From Cochliopodium minus (lineage: Eukaryota; Discosea; Himatismenida; Cochliopodiidae): a stretch of DNA of 64,000 nt. Below are positions 22,825 through 34,759 of this stretch, piece after piece; position 1 is the first letter of the stretch; the number at the start of each line of letters is the position of its first letter. The stretch lies in assembly GCA_024220525.1 (NCBI GenBank), contig JAMYWO010000014.1, positions 107,423-171,422 of the forward strand. Direction: 5' to 3'. The notes beneath the pieces were generated by a model. The model did no database searches. It had not been told where the DNA came from and worked only from the letters and a program-made list of their open reading frames with translations. Made by a program: the position numbers and the translations under genes.

Positions 22825-23224
22825 TTTGATATAAATAAATATATAAAAATATGTTATGAATTTTGATATAAAAAGAAAAACCAAATTTTTTTTATAAATA
22901 GTATTTATACTTTTGGGCAGAGTTATGCAGGTGTTGGAATAATGTTAATGGGTATGAATTGAGTGTTCGTCTTATAGATTTATTCATTAAAACTTGACAC
23001 GTTTGACCAGCTTTGACACCAACTCATTTAGATTTATTCATTGATGGTTAGTTTAAAAAATTAATGTTTTATTTTTATTTTTTTAATTTTTATGAATTGT
23101 AAAATGAAGAGAAATCATGGAATAAGACCCATATGGTTAAGCAATTAAATTATTTTTATTTCTTTATATTTTTTATAATTTTATGATATTTTTTTATTAT
23201 TATAATTGATGTTAAAATTTGGAG
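22825..23224. other. Intergenic region
   Basis: Upstream flank of the 354-aa gene and downstream flank of the small gene at 23225. It includes a less AT-rich patch at 22985-23050 (TTGACACGTTTGACCAGCTTTGACACC) with a repeated TTTGAC word that may be promoter sequence for the minus-strand gene. Nothing else seen. Confidence 0.4.
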
Positions 23225-23533
23225 TTATTGAAAGTTTAAAAAAATTTTTTCTTGTTTTGCAAACAAATTTAATAATTTATTTGTTGTATTAAAAATTTTT
23301 TTGCTAATCCAAAATCTTCGGTATTCAAGTGTTTTCCTATTTATATCCATCTTTTCTTCTTCAGTTGAAGTATATTGTGTATGGAATCTCTTATTATTCT
23401 CACACCACGTTTCGTCAAGTGTTTCTACCTTCTTCTCCCAGATATTATTGGAGGAATTAAATTCAATTGAAAGAGATGACAAAAATGGTTTGGGAATACT
23501 CTTTAGAAAGGAAATCAGAATATCCAACTTCAC
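23225..23533 (-). CDS. Hypothetical small protein, 102 aa
   Basis: Open frame MKLDILISFLKSIPKPFLSS, then WEKKVETLDETWCENNKRFH and a helical LEYRRFWISKKIFNTTNKLL. Composition (W, C, H, R content) is better than in the random AT-rich frames here, so it is probably coding, alone or as one exon of a larger gene. No family recognised. Confidence 0.4.
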   Translation of the reverse strand: MKLDILISFLKSIPKPFLSSLSIEFNSSNNIWEKKVETLDETWCENNKRFHTQYTSTEEEKMDINRKTLEYRRFWISKKIFNTTNKLLNLFAKQEKIFLNFQ

Positions 23534-23781
23534 TTATCATTGATTTTGGTTTGATTTATCATTTCAAATCTAAAACTCAAGATTCAATGCATAGGATAAT
23601 AAAAATTGAATTTGAATAAAGAAAAGATATGTTCTGTGTTATGTCAAAGTGAAGAAATTGGTTATTGGAAGATGTTACTCATTCAAAAATTTTTATTAAC
23701 TTTTTTCTTGACAAAACAACCTTGAACATTTATTTACTTTTTTCTTGACAAAACAATCTTGAACATTTTAACTTTTACAAT

Positions 23782-25128
23782 TTATTTTTGGTTTTTGTTA
23801 ATAAAACTATAAACACAATTTTGAAAACTACAATAATAACCAAAATCATCATCATTATTTTTGGAAGAACTTTTCTTTTTAGATTTCAATTCTTTCTTTT
23901 TAGATTCCTTATCTTTATCATCCTCCTCACCCTCTTTGTTTTCTTTGTAATAAATCATTCCTATCTTGTTAATATTTGGAACGGGAGAGATTTTTTTATG
24001 ATTGGTGATTCTATCGTCATCATCTTCCAGATGCTCCATCTCATCAGAGAGAAGGATGATTTGATCCTCTTTTTCCATATTATTGATGAATTCGATGTTG
24101 ATATTCAAGAAATTGAGGATGGAAGGATGTTTCTTCACCATTTGATGATATTCGTTGTAATCTATCAACCCGTTCCCATCTAAATCGATCTCTTTGAAGG
24201 TATGATCCACCCAATCTCTCATCTGTTCCTCACTCAGTACCAAATTGAGATTATGATTATCTTTCATCACTGATTCGAGCAAATAATACAATCCATCCTT
24301 CGTTATATTACCATTTCCATTTAAATCTGGTTTAATAGAGGTATTATAAGAAAAATTAAAGATATTTTTGTCGATTATAAAATATTTTATTATGGAATGG
24401 ATAGATGTCAAAATCAAATATCTCGTTTTTGATCATAAACGATTTGATTATTTTTATTTATTTCTCCAAAATGATTAATTTTTGATATTCCATATTGATC
24501 TACAACATTCTAGTTTCACAATTACATATATCCATCAATTATGAAATATGGATATTCATCAATCAAATAAATAAAAAGATAACCTTGATAAAAAAAAATT
24601 CTTTACCATAAATCTTGAATGAAACTGTGGAAAGGATTTAAAGTATGATCAAGTTGATTAATTAAGAGATAATGAAATACTCACATTTGATTTTTTCTTC
24701 ATCGCTCTCTTTGGGGGATAAGATGGAGAAGGCCCGTATGAATTGATGAAATCCCAACAAATGTTCCCCAGTTTCATCCAATGCCTCAAATATCCGAGCT
24801 GCAACTGCAGAATTGGTGAATCCCAGAGCATTTTGAAATTTTACGAAATCAATATACCCAGCATCCTCCACTGAATCGCTTATATATTGATAATATTTCA
24901 AAAGATTGTTCAATTCTTCTTTGGTAACTAAATTTTGAGGATTATTTGGTAATTTAAAATTTTTGTAAGTGTTAAATGATATACATATCATATATTTAAT
25001 TTAAAGTAAGGAGTTTATTATTTTGTACAGTGATATATCTTCTCCATTTGATTCAATTGTTCATCATCAATCTTCTGATTCAAAATTACTTTGGGTTGTT
25101 CAATGGATTTTGGATTTCTATTCCCCAT
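23782..25128 (-). CDS. EF-hand calcium sensor, calcineurin-B/NCS-like, copy B
   Basis: Four exons: 25128-~25030 (MGNRNPKSIEQPKVILNQKI...), ~24915-24690, ~24632-24606 and ~24332-23782, about 330 residues. The start MGN suits N-myristoylation. The first two EF-hand-like segments are weak: EDAGYIDFVKFQNALGF and DETGEHLLGFHQFIRAF. The last two are canonical: DLNGNGNITKDGLYYLLESV and DLDGNGLIDYNEYHQMVKKH. A lysine- and acid-rich tail (KKKELKSKKKSSSKNND) follows, longer than in usual calcineurin B or CBL proteins. It probably binds calcium and docks on a membrane-linked kinase or phosphatase. It is a tandem paralogue of the gene at 25255-26565, with matching intron positions and only about 126 bp between them. 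Confidence 0.78.
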
Positions 25129-25254
25129 TTTTTTTTATTTTTTTACAATTAAATGAATTTGGGAGCAAAAGAAAAAAAGAAAAAGATTTTTCAGTTTGAA
25201 GGGATTTGATTTTTAAAGATTATACAAAATACAATAAATAAGAATTTTTTTTTA

Positions 25255-26565
25255 GTTATCTTCATCAACAACATTTTCATTGTCTTCAATTTTGAGATTA
25301 TTTAAAGTACCAGATTTGGTAAAAACATTGTCACTGTCATCATTCTTTTCTTTGTCTCCCCTTTCATTCTTTTCGTTGTCTTTGATATCTACTTTATCAT
25401 TCTCGTTGTTGATCTCCTTATGATGGGAAAAGTTGGGGCTGGCAGGGCTGAAAGACTTTTGGAACTTGTTTCTTCTGAAGAGCGGACTTTTCGGAGATTT
25501 ACTGGTGGGTTTGGGCAAGTTGTTTTTCACTTTTTGCAAAGGTTGATCGAGGAACCTGAAGTGGAACTTTAAAAAATTAAGAATAGACGGATGTTTTTGA
25601 ATCATCTCTACATATTCTTTGTATTCTATCATCCCACTTTTGTCTGTATCTATTTCCTAACAAAAGAAAATATTTTAAATTTTTTGAATTAATAAAATCT
25701 TTTTTTTTTTTACTCTGAAAGTGTGGTCGATCCAATCGTTTATTTGTTCTTCAGATAACTTTAATTTCAAATTTTTGTTGTCTTTCATCACTGATTTTAG
25801 AAGCAAAGTTAAAGACTGTTTTGTTATTTTTCCATCCCCATTAATATCTTTTAAAAAAAAATTTTTAATCAACAGAATTTAACCTTTAAAAAATAAAAAA
25901 AATTTTTTTTTTTTTACCATAAATTTTGAAAGAAACTAAATTAATAAAAATTTAATTATTCCCTCATATAATATTTATTTTCAATTCAAAAAAAATAATC
26001 ACACTTTATTTTGTCTTCGTCTGTCCCATGTTCACTAAGAATGTGAAAAGCTTTTACAAACTCATAGAATTCTAAAGCTTGGTCTCCATTTTGATCCAAA
26101 GCCCTGAAAATTCTCGAAGCGAAAGTCAAGTTGGTGAATCCTAGAGCTTGTTGAAACTCATCAAAATCTATGAATCCATCATCTTCTATTGAAGAACTTA
26201 TGGATTTGTATATTTCGAATAGGGAAAGAATTTGTTCTTTGTTGACTTTGTAAAAAATATAAAAAATATAAAAAAATTCAAAAAATTAAAATCATGAAGG
26301 CTCCAAAGTAGATAACCATATGATTGATAAGATTGTATTTATATTTGTTTAGGATTATTAATGCATAATAAATGATATTGTTTCCGTTAGTTAGCCATAA
26401 TAAAATTTTTTATTTTGATTTTTGTTTGGGACCATATGTATTGATTCTCATTTTAATTTCTATCGTTTAAAATTAGTACTCACATTTTGTTTCTTTGCTT
26501 ATCACTTCCAACTCTTCGATGCTCAATGATTCCAAGCTTATATTGGGTTTCAGTCTATTTCCCAT
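25255..26565 (-). CDS. EF-hand calcium sensor, calcineurin-B/NCS-like, copy A
   Basis: Exons: 26565-~26485 (MGNRLKPNISLESLSIEELE), ~26247-26005, ~25938-25915 (SFKIY), ~25850-25715 and ~25660-25255. EF-hands: DDGFIDFDEFQQALGF, DQNGDQALEFYEFVKAFHIL, DINGDGKITKQSLTLLLKSV and DTDKSGMIEYKEYVEMIQKH, so at least three have good calcium ligands. MGN suggests N-myristoylation. The tail has FRRNKFQKSFSPASPNFSHH, then an acidic, N-rich end, and differs from copy B. The shared HPSILNFLK(F/N) after EF4 and VMKDN(K/H)NL after EF3 show recent common descent. Domain order and size of the EF core fit calcineurin B and plant CBL proteins; the true partner is unknown. Confidence 0.8.
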
Positions 26566-26675
26566 CTATTAATTTTATTCGATATTTGATTGAATAAAAA
26601 GAGATATAGCCTATTTGATTGTTTAGAAAGACAATTTTTTTTTTCTTTTTTCTCTAAAAAATTATATTTTAAAAA
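26566..26675. promoter_or_regulatory. Short divergent promoter region
   Basis: 110 bp between the start codons of EF-hand copy A (-) and the BAH gene (+). Almost entirely A/T; it must serve both genes. Confidence 0.45.
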
Positions 26676-28186
26676 ATGAAGGAAGATAACAAGAAGTAAA
26701 AAATATTTTCTTATTATAACGCTTTCATTTTGTTTATTTTACATTTCATCCTTCACATTTCTTTCCCATATCCCAGGATCTCGAGGAATGAAAAGGATGA
26801 AGATCTCAATAATTGCAAATCCAAGAAGAAATATAAAATGGAAGATTATATCTCAATAACAAAAGACATAGAAATGAATTTGCCATCTACAACAGATATC
26901 ATGAGTAACAATATGAAAGGAAATATAAAAAAATAAAAAAATAATAAAATTTTTCATTCTCAAAGAAAAAATAAATGATGATGAAATAGTATCTGTACAA
27001 AATAACACAAAAACATCAACAAAAAAAAATACAACAATAAAAAGACCCACCAAAAAAATTTTGTTTGAAAATATGATAACAGATGGATTTTATCCTTGTT
27101 ATGATAAGGTTTCTTTAGATGGGGTGGAATTTCGTTTGGGCAGCTTCGCTTTTGTCGAGAGTGTGAAAGTGGAAGGTCTTTTCTTTGTTTGCAAGATTCT
27201 CAAGTTGTTTCACAGCAAAAGAGCGAAAAAAAACAAAGATCAAGTCTTGGTAAGGTATTAATCTTCAAAAAAAAAAATTGTATTATATTTTAAAAATAAT
27301 CGAAAATCTTAAAATTGTGAAATTATAAAGTTTTTAAAACAACGTGAATTATAAAATTATAAAAAAGAATGATGTATTGAAAATGAAAAATAATTTAAAA
27401 AGATTTTATAATTCAATCAAAATTTTAAAAAAAACTGATCACAAAGTCAATAAACCATCACTTTTTTACATTTAACACAACAAAATTTTTTCATTTGGTA
27501 GATACTACTACAACAAAATAGACATAGACTCCTTGTTCGGAGAGAAACAAAAAATTCTAGGTAACGAAAAGCAAAAACTAATAGCATCTTCCCATAGAGA
27601 AAAATTGGCAGTAGAAAAGTTAAGCAAACCATGTTCGGTCGTTGCCTTCTCCCAATTCGAAAACGAAAATCATCTCAAAATTTTCTTGGAAAAAAATGAT
27701 GACAATTTTTATTATGAGGATTGTCTTGTTGGAAAAGGAAAGGGAATTTTCGTGCAGCAAAAAGTTAATGAAGAAATTGTCGAGGATCTTATGTTGTATG
27801 ACATCGACAGAGAAAATCCCTATTGTTGCGGAACTTACAAAAAAAATTCCGCGCAAAATTTTTCTTGTATGGAGAGCAACAAAAAGTATGTTGAAGATGA
27901 AGACGAAAAAAATGAAAAAATAAAAAAAGAGAAAAACAATAATAATAACAAGGGGAGAAATAAAAAAAAAATTAATTATAATGAGGATCTTGATGAGGAT
28001 GAGGAAGATTTGTTTAGACCTAATTCTAACACGGCTCGTTCTCTAAGGAATGGAAAGAGAGAGGTTGATGATCACCAGGTCATAGATATCATGGAGGTCT
28101 CTGATGAAGATCTTCCTAAAGGAAAGACTGATGTCGTTTCTGAAAATAAAAATCCTTCTAAAATGTCGACACGTCAATCTAATTAG
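26676..28186 (+). CDS. BAH-domain chromatin protein (possibly the 5' half of a BAH-JAMM gene)
   Basis: Exons 26676-~26696, ~26778-26904, 26966-~27255 and ~27501-28186 give about 375 residues. An N-terminal basic region (KRPTKKILFEN) leads into the BAH core: SLDGVEFRLGSFAFVE, KILKLFHSK, DQVLVRYYYNKIDID, then LGNEKQKLIASSHREKLAVE and LSKPCSVVAF. The VRYYY plus (I)ASSHREKLAVE pattern fits the VRWFYRPEET and ELFLSxHxDxIP strands of BAH domains such as ORC1. BAH domains read nucleosomes or methylated histones. An acidic tail follows (DLDEDEEDLFRPNSN). The frame meets TAG at 28184, but a GT donor overlaps that stop and splices in frame into the JAMM exons at 28429, so this may not be the true end. 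Confidence 0.6.
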
Positions 28187-28428
28187 TAACAAAAAATTCA
28201 AAAATAATAGTTATATTTTATTTTATAATTTTATAATTTTTCAAATTATTTTTTTTTTTCAATTTTTTTGATTTTTTATTTTTGTTTATTATTATTTTCA
28301 TAATTTTTTAATTTAATTTTTGAATGGAAATTTTTTAATAAACATATTTCTTTTTTTTTTTTAATTTTTTAATTAATTAATTTTTTTATTTTCTTTTTTT
28401 AATTTTTTGTTTTTATTTTTTCAAAAGC

Positions 28429-30297
28429 AAAGTACAATCGGAATTGGAAATGATGAGTTGTTTCAGGTTCGAGGAAGTTTCTGACAATGGAAAACAACCT
28501 TTCAAGTTGTTCATTCATTACTCCGTATTTCCCATCATGGAAATCCACTCTCACATCTCTGAAAATGAAGTAATCGGTAAAAAAAAAAATAATAATGATA
28601 AAAAAATAAAAAAATAAAAAAATAAAAAAATAAAAAAATAAAAAAATAAAAATAAAAAATAAAAAAATAAAAAATAAAAAATAAAAATAAAAATAAAAAT
28701 AAATAATAAAAATAAAAAATAAAAAATAAAAATATAAATAAATAAAAAATAATAAATAAAAATAAAAATAAAAATAATAATTAATAAAATAATTAAAATA
28801 AAAATAAATAATAAAAAACAAAAAATAAAAAAATAAAAAATATAAAAATAAAATTAAAGTAAATAATGAAAAATCAAACTTTTAAATTTCTTTTACAGGG
28901 CTTTTGGCAGGGATACATGATCCTGTTAAAAAAGAAATTTATATCTATAGAGCATATCCAGCAAAGTAAGAATTTTATGTTTAAAAAAGTTTATTTGTTT
29001 AAAATTAATATTTTCTTTTTCTTTAATTTTAAATTTTAAATTTTATTTTTTAAAATTATTTTTTAAAATTTTATTTCGTTTTTATTTTTTTTTAAGTTTT
29101 ATTCATTGTTGAATTTTTTATTTTTTAATTTTCATTCTTAATTTTTTTTTTTATATTTTATATTTTATTTTTTAAATTGCATTTTTTATTTTTTAATTTT
29201 CATTCTTAATTTTATTTTTTATTTTTTAAAATTTTATTTTAAAATTTTTTTTTTATTTTCATTTTTTTTAAAAAAAAAAAAATAAAAGATCAATGGAAGA
29301 AAGAGACACAGAAGTGGAACTGAATCCAGAATCGGAAGTGGAGATAAGACAACTCGTAACCTCCCTCGAAATGAGCGTAGTGGGATGGTACCACTCCCAT
29401 CCTCTCTTCCCTCCCAACCCTTCTCGCCGTGACATCGAAAACCAACTTAATTACCAGAAATTAATTTCTGGTTGTGATGATTTTAAATTCTTCGAAATTG
29501 AACAAGAAGATCCTTTTGTTGGTGTAATTTTTTAATTTTTTATTTTTTATTTTTATTATTATTTTTTTTTAATATTTTAATTTGTTTTTATTTTTTAATT
29601 TTTAGTTTTTTTATTTTTATTATTTTGTTTTTTTATTTTTATTATTGTAATTTTCATTTTTTATTTTTTATTTTTTTATTTTATCATATTTTTTATTTTT
29701 TATTTTTTTTTGTTAAATAATTTTCTCTTCAAAGATCATTGTAACTCCTTATGACCCTAGTTTACCTACTCCTGCATCTGCTTTTAATTTCTTCTGGGTT
29801 AAAGGAAAAGGAGAACGTGAGAGTAAAAAAAAACTAAAATAAAAAAAAAACTAAAAAATAAAATAAAATATATTAAAAAATAAAATAAAACAAAAAATAA
29901 AAAATAAAATAAAAATGTTTTAATAATAGGCATGCCATATTTCTTGGAACATGATGTGATAGACTTTGAAAATAATTGCGCTTACCAAAGTTTGGAAGAA
30001 ATCGAAGAGAGTATAAAAGAATTTGTGAGAGACATTTCTTTCCTTGTTGATCCCAAATTCTTGACAAATAACTGGAAAAGATCAAAGTTTTTCCAAGATG
30101 CTGAGAATCCTTTAACAAGAATAGACAAGTTAGAGAAATCCCTCTTTTGTAATCTCCTCAGTAACTATGAGTCGATCCACTTTAAAGTGGATGAAAAAAA
30201 GAGAAATGAGTTCAAAGGTTTTGCAGTGAGGGTTGTGGATCATCTGAAAGAAGTATTGGGATTAGATTCAAAGCTGAAAAGAAAGAAAAAGAAATAA
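28429..30297 (+). CDS. JAMM/MPN+ metalloprotease, MYSM1/MPND-like deubiquitinase
   Basis: Five exons: 28429-28574, ~28899-28964, ~29290-29525, ~29736-29815 and ~29930-30297. The MPN start is FPIMEIHSHISENEVIGLLA. The catalytic JAMM motif is intact: GWYHSHPLFPPNPSRRDIEN, that is HxHx7SxxD, with the upstream Glu in MEIHSH/SENEV. Then FVGIIVTPYDP and FNFFWVKGKGE. This spacing matches MPND and MYSM1, which remove ubiquitin from histone H2A or act on methylated-DNA chromatin, better than CSN5 or Rpn11. The last ~120 residues are helical. A Met at 28449 could start a stand-alone gene; the exon instead begins at a good acceptor (TTTTTCAAAAG), which suggests that it continues from the BAH exons. Confidence 0.82.
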
Positions 30298-30359
30298 GAA
30301 AACAAAACAAACTTTTTATTTATCTTTTCCACAATAAAAAACTAAATTGAATCATTTAT

Positions 30360-32493
30360 TTATTTTTGATTATTATAAACATTTTGAGGAGTTTGTTGAA
30401 CAAAAGTGTTTGGAGGTCTTTGAGCATAATAATACTGCTGTTGTTGTTGACCAGGATAGCCGACTCGATTGCCTTCATAGGAAGGAGCGACACTAACTAC
30501 AGGTTGGTTCTGGTTGGGATTGTTAGAGTTATTCTCATTCTTTTTTCCTAAAAAAGAAAAGAAGCCTTTCTTCTCCTTTGAATCTTTATTTTCTTGTTCT
30601 TGTTGTGTTTGAAGTTTTTTTTGTGTTAATAATTGTTGTTGCTGTTGTTGCTGTTGTTGGATCATTTGCTGTTGTTGTAAAAGTTGCTGGTACTGTTGGG
30701 GAGTAAGTTGCTGGGAAGGAAGTCCATATTGCAAAACAGGTTGGTTAGAAGTAGGGTAACTCTGTTGAATGACAGTCTGTTTATTTCCTTGTAAAGTGTC
30801 TTTAGGAGTTTCTTGTTGGCTTTGCTGACTTTGTTGATTTTGTTGATTTTGTTGTTGATTATTTTGATTTTGTTGAACCAAAATTTGTTGTTGGCCTTGT
30901 TGTTGTTGAGGTTGTTGGGAAACAACTTGGGGAACACTTTGAACAAAGGAGGGATGAGGAACATACTGTACTTTTTGTTGTCCATAAGGTGTCGAGACGT
31001 ATTGAGGTTGGTAGAATTGAGAAGGTGCGGAGATGACGTAATTGGAGGGAGGTGGAACCATTGAAACTATCATCGGTTGGTTGGGTTGATTTGTTTGGTT
31101 TCCTCCTGATTGGTATTGGTTTCCTGTTGGTTGGCTTTGGGATTGGGACTTCTCTTGTTCGAGTTCCATTTTTTGTTCGAAGAGCTCGGAGATTTTTTGG
31201 GTGAACATCTCCAGTTTTTGCAATCTTTCATTCATCGTTCTGAAATATTGATTTTGCAAATGGAATTGTTGTTCAAACTTTTAAAAAAAAAAGATTAAAA
31301 AGGAAGATCAATAAAAAAAGAATTATTATCAAAAAAAAAATATGTTATGTTATGAATTAAAAAAAGATGCTTTCTGATATTTTCTTATTTACCCTTCTCA
31401 AAAGATCAATCATTTCATTTCCATCACCAGATCTCTCCAATGGAATGGGAGGTTTATAATTGGACTCATCAACAACTTCCTCCTTCAATTTCTCGCTTTG
31501 TTGTTGCTGTTGAACTAAACCCTGCTGTAACAGAGATTGTTGCTGCTGTTGTTGCTGTTGCTGGATAAATAAAGACTGCTGTATTTGTTCTTGTTGTATT
31601 TGTTGTTGTCGAATCATTTGCTGCAACTGATGTTCATCTTGTTGAAGACCCACATTTGATTGTTGATGTTGTTGTAATTGCAGCGTTTTTTCATTCTCTC
31701 TTTGTTGCAATTGTTGTTGATAGAGTTGTTGGAGATGGAATACCTGTTTTTTTTGCGATTCTGGGTTTTCTTGCTGCATTTGCCTCAATTGTTGGAAGAT
31801 CTCTTGAGATTCATTCTGATTCTCATCGGTGGGATTTTGTTGGAGATAGACCAATCTTTGCATTTGTTGCATCTCTTTTTCTTCTCCCTCAACATTATTT
31901 TGTTGTGATTGAATATTAGATGTTTGGTTTGGACTACTTCTGTATTCATTATTCGAATTTTCAACAGTTTCTTTCAAATTATTTGTTTGTGGTTGATTGT
32001 TTGGGTTATTGATGATATTATTGACATTATCTTGGCTTGATAGGTTTTGATTATTTTCTTTTTGAATTGATATGCTTGGGGAATTTTGATTATTGCTTTG
32101 ATTTTTGCTTATTCCATTTGATCCATTTGATTCCTCTTGAATTCTTTGTTGGTTTGGAGAATTCAAATTGAGATTATTGCTTGAATTATTGCTGCTTGTT
32201 GGAATTTGAATAGATAAACTTGGTAATACAATATTGTTGCTTATTGCATTTGATCCAATTGTTTCCATTTGAATTCTTTGTTGGTTAGGAGAATTCAAAT
32301 TGAGATTATTGTTGTTATTTGAGTTATTGTTATTTTCTGTTTTCAAATTTGAAGAAAATTGATCATTTGGAATGCTGTTTGATTGAATGCTGTTCATATT
32401 GTTTGATAGACCCAACAATTCGTTAAAGAATGATAATTTTTCAGAATTAGGTTTATCATCATTTGTATTTCTCAATTCTCTTTCTGATTGCAT
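30360..32493 (-). CDS. Q/N-rich low-complexity protein
   Basis: Two exons (32493-~31393 and ~31279-30360; junction LLRR-FEQQFHLQNQ) give about 675 residues. The N-terminal half is N/S/Q-rich, with two copies of a motif NLNLNSPNQQRIQ(M/E)E, then long Gln runs. Around the splice lies the only ordered-looking segment: DGNEMIDLLRR, FEQQFHLQNQYFRTMNERLQ, KLEMFTQKISELFEQKMELE, a likely coiled coil. The C-terminus returns to Q-rich sequence with PPPSNYVISAPSQFYQPQYV and a Tyr-rich end. Such composition is typical of transcription co-activators or condensate proteins in amoebae; no domain recognised. It converges with the JAMM gene with only 62 bp between stops. Confidence 0.7.
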
Positions 32494-32605
32494 TTATAGA
32501 GATGTCGTCCTTTTGATTTTTTTAATAATTATTTGATAAATTATTTTCAAAATTTTGATTGAAAAAAAAAAAAATAGAAATTTTTCTCATTCTCTATTTG
32601 ATTCA
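32494..32605. promoter_or_regulatory. Short divergent promoter region
   Basis: 112 bp between the start of the Q-rich gene (-) and the proposed first exon of the RUN gene (+). AT-rich; no motif recognised. Confidence 0.4.
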
Positions 32606-34759
32606 ATGAAAAATAGTAAGTACTCAGAATAAAAAATAAAGGATATTCAATATATTCCTCAAAAAACATCTAGATATCGAGATATATAAATTATATTTGC
32701 AACCCGAATAAATATATATCACACATCTCTCAATATTCAATGATAAATAAATATTTAAATAGATATAAATCACTTTGATCACCATCCATCACCATATCAA
32801 TACATCTATTCTTTCCATTGTGAAAATATATTTTCATATTCTCGAATAATAATCATCAAATTATATATTGGATCTAGATAAATCACAATATCACTTATCA
32901 TTCATCAAATTTTTTAATATTTACCCATATTAACCTTTCTTTTATTCATTCATAGCTCCCAAACAGGTACAAGATCTTAAGATGTCAGTCCAAACACTGA
33001 TATTTGAGAAATCTAGGGGTATTGAGGAATTCAGCGACAATGATACAGTAGTTCAATCAATTTGCTATTACTTAGAATCGATCTTTCTCTATGGATTGAA
33101 AAGTATGAATTGAAATTTAAATTACATACAAATATAATCTTTTATAATCAAAAATTATTTGATTTATAAGTTATTGACAACATTTGATTAGAAGTGATCC
33201 AATTAGATTTTATACGGAATAACATATAAAATAATGTCACAAAAAATTTATGGAAATAAATTTATCAAATACAACATATACATTCATAGTACCAAATCAT
33301 TTTAATTGCTCTTCACAATAAAAGATATAGGATATTTCAATAAAACAGTGATATGGGATTATATTGAGAATCTCAAAGATTGCATCCCAAATATAGAGAA
33401 TCATCTCAAGATAATACGTAACGAAGGAAAATCGGGTATAGCAAGAGGCCGAATCTTCTTCAGATTGGCATTAAATGAGAATACCTTGCACAGTTGGATC
33501 AAATCTCTTGTATGGAACAAATCACTAACAGAGTAAAAAAAAATTTGATTTTTAGCTGAAAATTAAATTAATCGTTTTTAATTTTAGAAAATATTATGAA
33601 TTGTATGCATTTTTAAAAAGACCTGAAGATATCTCCCCAATTTTACAATTATTAGGTAACAAAAAAAAAAAGAAACATTCACCAAAAAAATTCCTCCTTT
33701 CTTTTTTGCCTTATATTTTCCTTTTAATCTTTTAATTTACAGAGGTCATTTCTACTTTCAAATTCAATATAAAATTACAAGATAAAGACATTGATAAAAG
33801 TGATTATTGGGCTAGTTTTTTAATGAAGTAAATAAAATTTTCAATTTGTTTCATTTTTATTTAATTTTTATTTCATTTTATTTTTAATTAATTTATTTTT
33901 CATCTTATCCTTTTTTTCTTTTAGACCTAGAATAACTCCTTCCACTTTAATTCAGCCTAAAGACGAAAAAGAGCCAGAAGTCAACAATAACAGTCAACAA
34001 AACGAAACAAATGACAACAATCCATCAACCCCTTCAAAAGACGAAAACGGAGAAAATTCGTAAGACAATATTAGTTTTATTTTGATTTTAAATTACTCAA
34101 TTTTTCAATTTTTATCTTTTTTTTTTTTTCAGTTCTAAACATATCAGAAAAATTTCTTCAAATAATTTAACTCCTGGTTCTGGAACAAGAAAAAAAAAGA
34201 AAAAAAAAAAAATTGCGGAAATAGGTAATAGCAAATAAAAAAAAAGTTATTAAAAAACTACTCTGAATAATAATAAAACAAAATTTTAGGTACTGCCGAA
34301 CATGATAAAAGTGAAGAGCAAAGAGAGGTTGATCTTACTCGTGTTGAGCTTGAAAAGATCCGCAGTGAAAACATGGAATTTGAACTGGCTTTGAAAATCG
34401 CTGAGAAGGAGACCAAAACTCTCCGTGAGCAGCTTGAGATTTCCAACCATAAAATCAGGGAGCTTGAGAAACATGTCAACGAATTTCAAAATTATTTCAA
34501 AATAACTGAAAAGGATCTTCAAAATGAACATATTGGCGAAATTGATGAGTTTGATGAAAATGATTTTCCTAATCACACTACTGAGTTTGATGATTTGGTC
34601 AAAATGTTTGATCAATCTACTTCTATGATCGATTCTATTTTAAAGGGCGAGGAATCTTTGACCAACTTTATCATTCATAATCAATTTGAGGTTGGTTCCA
34701 TCGATAATGGTGATTATGAGAAGTTACAAAAATTGTTGAATGTCAAAGAGCACAATTAA
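32606..34759 (+). CDS. RUN-domain protein with C-terminal coiled coil
   Basis: Exons: proposed 32606-32615 (MKN), then ~32956-33099, ~33315-33529, ~33587-33655, ~33743-33827, ~33925-34061, ~34133-34223 and ~34290-34759, about 410 residues. The RUN domain spans the first ~200 residues: DTVVQSICYYLESIFLYGLK, TVIWDYIENL, RGRIFFRLALNENTLHSWIK, YYELYAFLKRPED and VISTFKFNIKLQDKD. RUN domains bind Rap, Rab or Arl8 GTPases and motor adaptors. A disordered linker and a polylysine tract (KKKKKKK) lead to a coiled coil (ETKTLREQLEISNHKIRELE). This layout resembles RUFY and RUNDC proteins without the FYVE domain. If the tiny first exon is wrong, translation starts at Met 32982. With the BORCS7-like gene it hints at lysosome transport. 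Confidence 0.75.

Noticed and set aside
28399-28821. 140-aa minus-strand frame of alternating F, Y, I, L
   Set aside because: It is the antisense of an ATAAAAAA intron of the JAMM gene.
30660-31000. CRISPR-like or minisatellite array in the Q-rich gene
   Set aside because: The repeats are CAA/CAG codon runs read as Gln, with no spacers.
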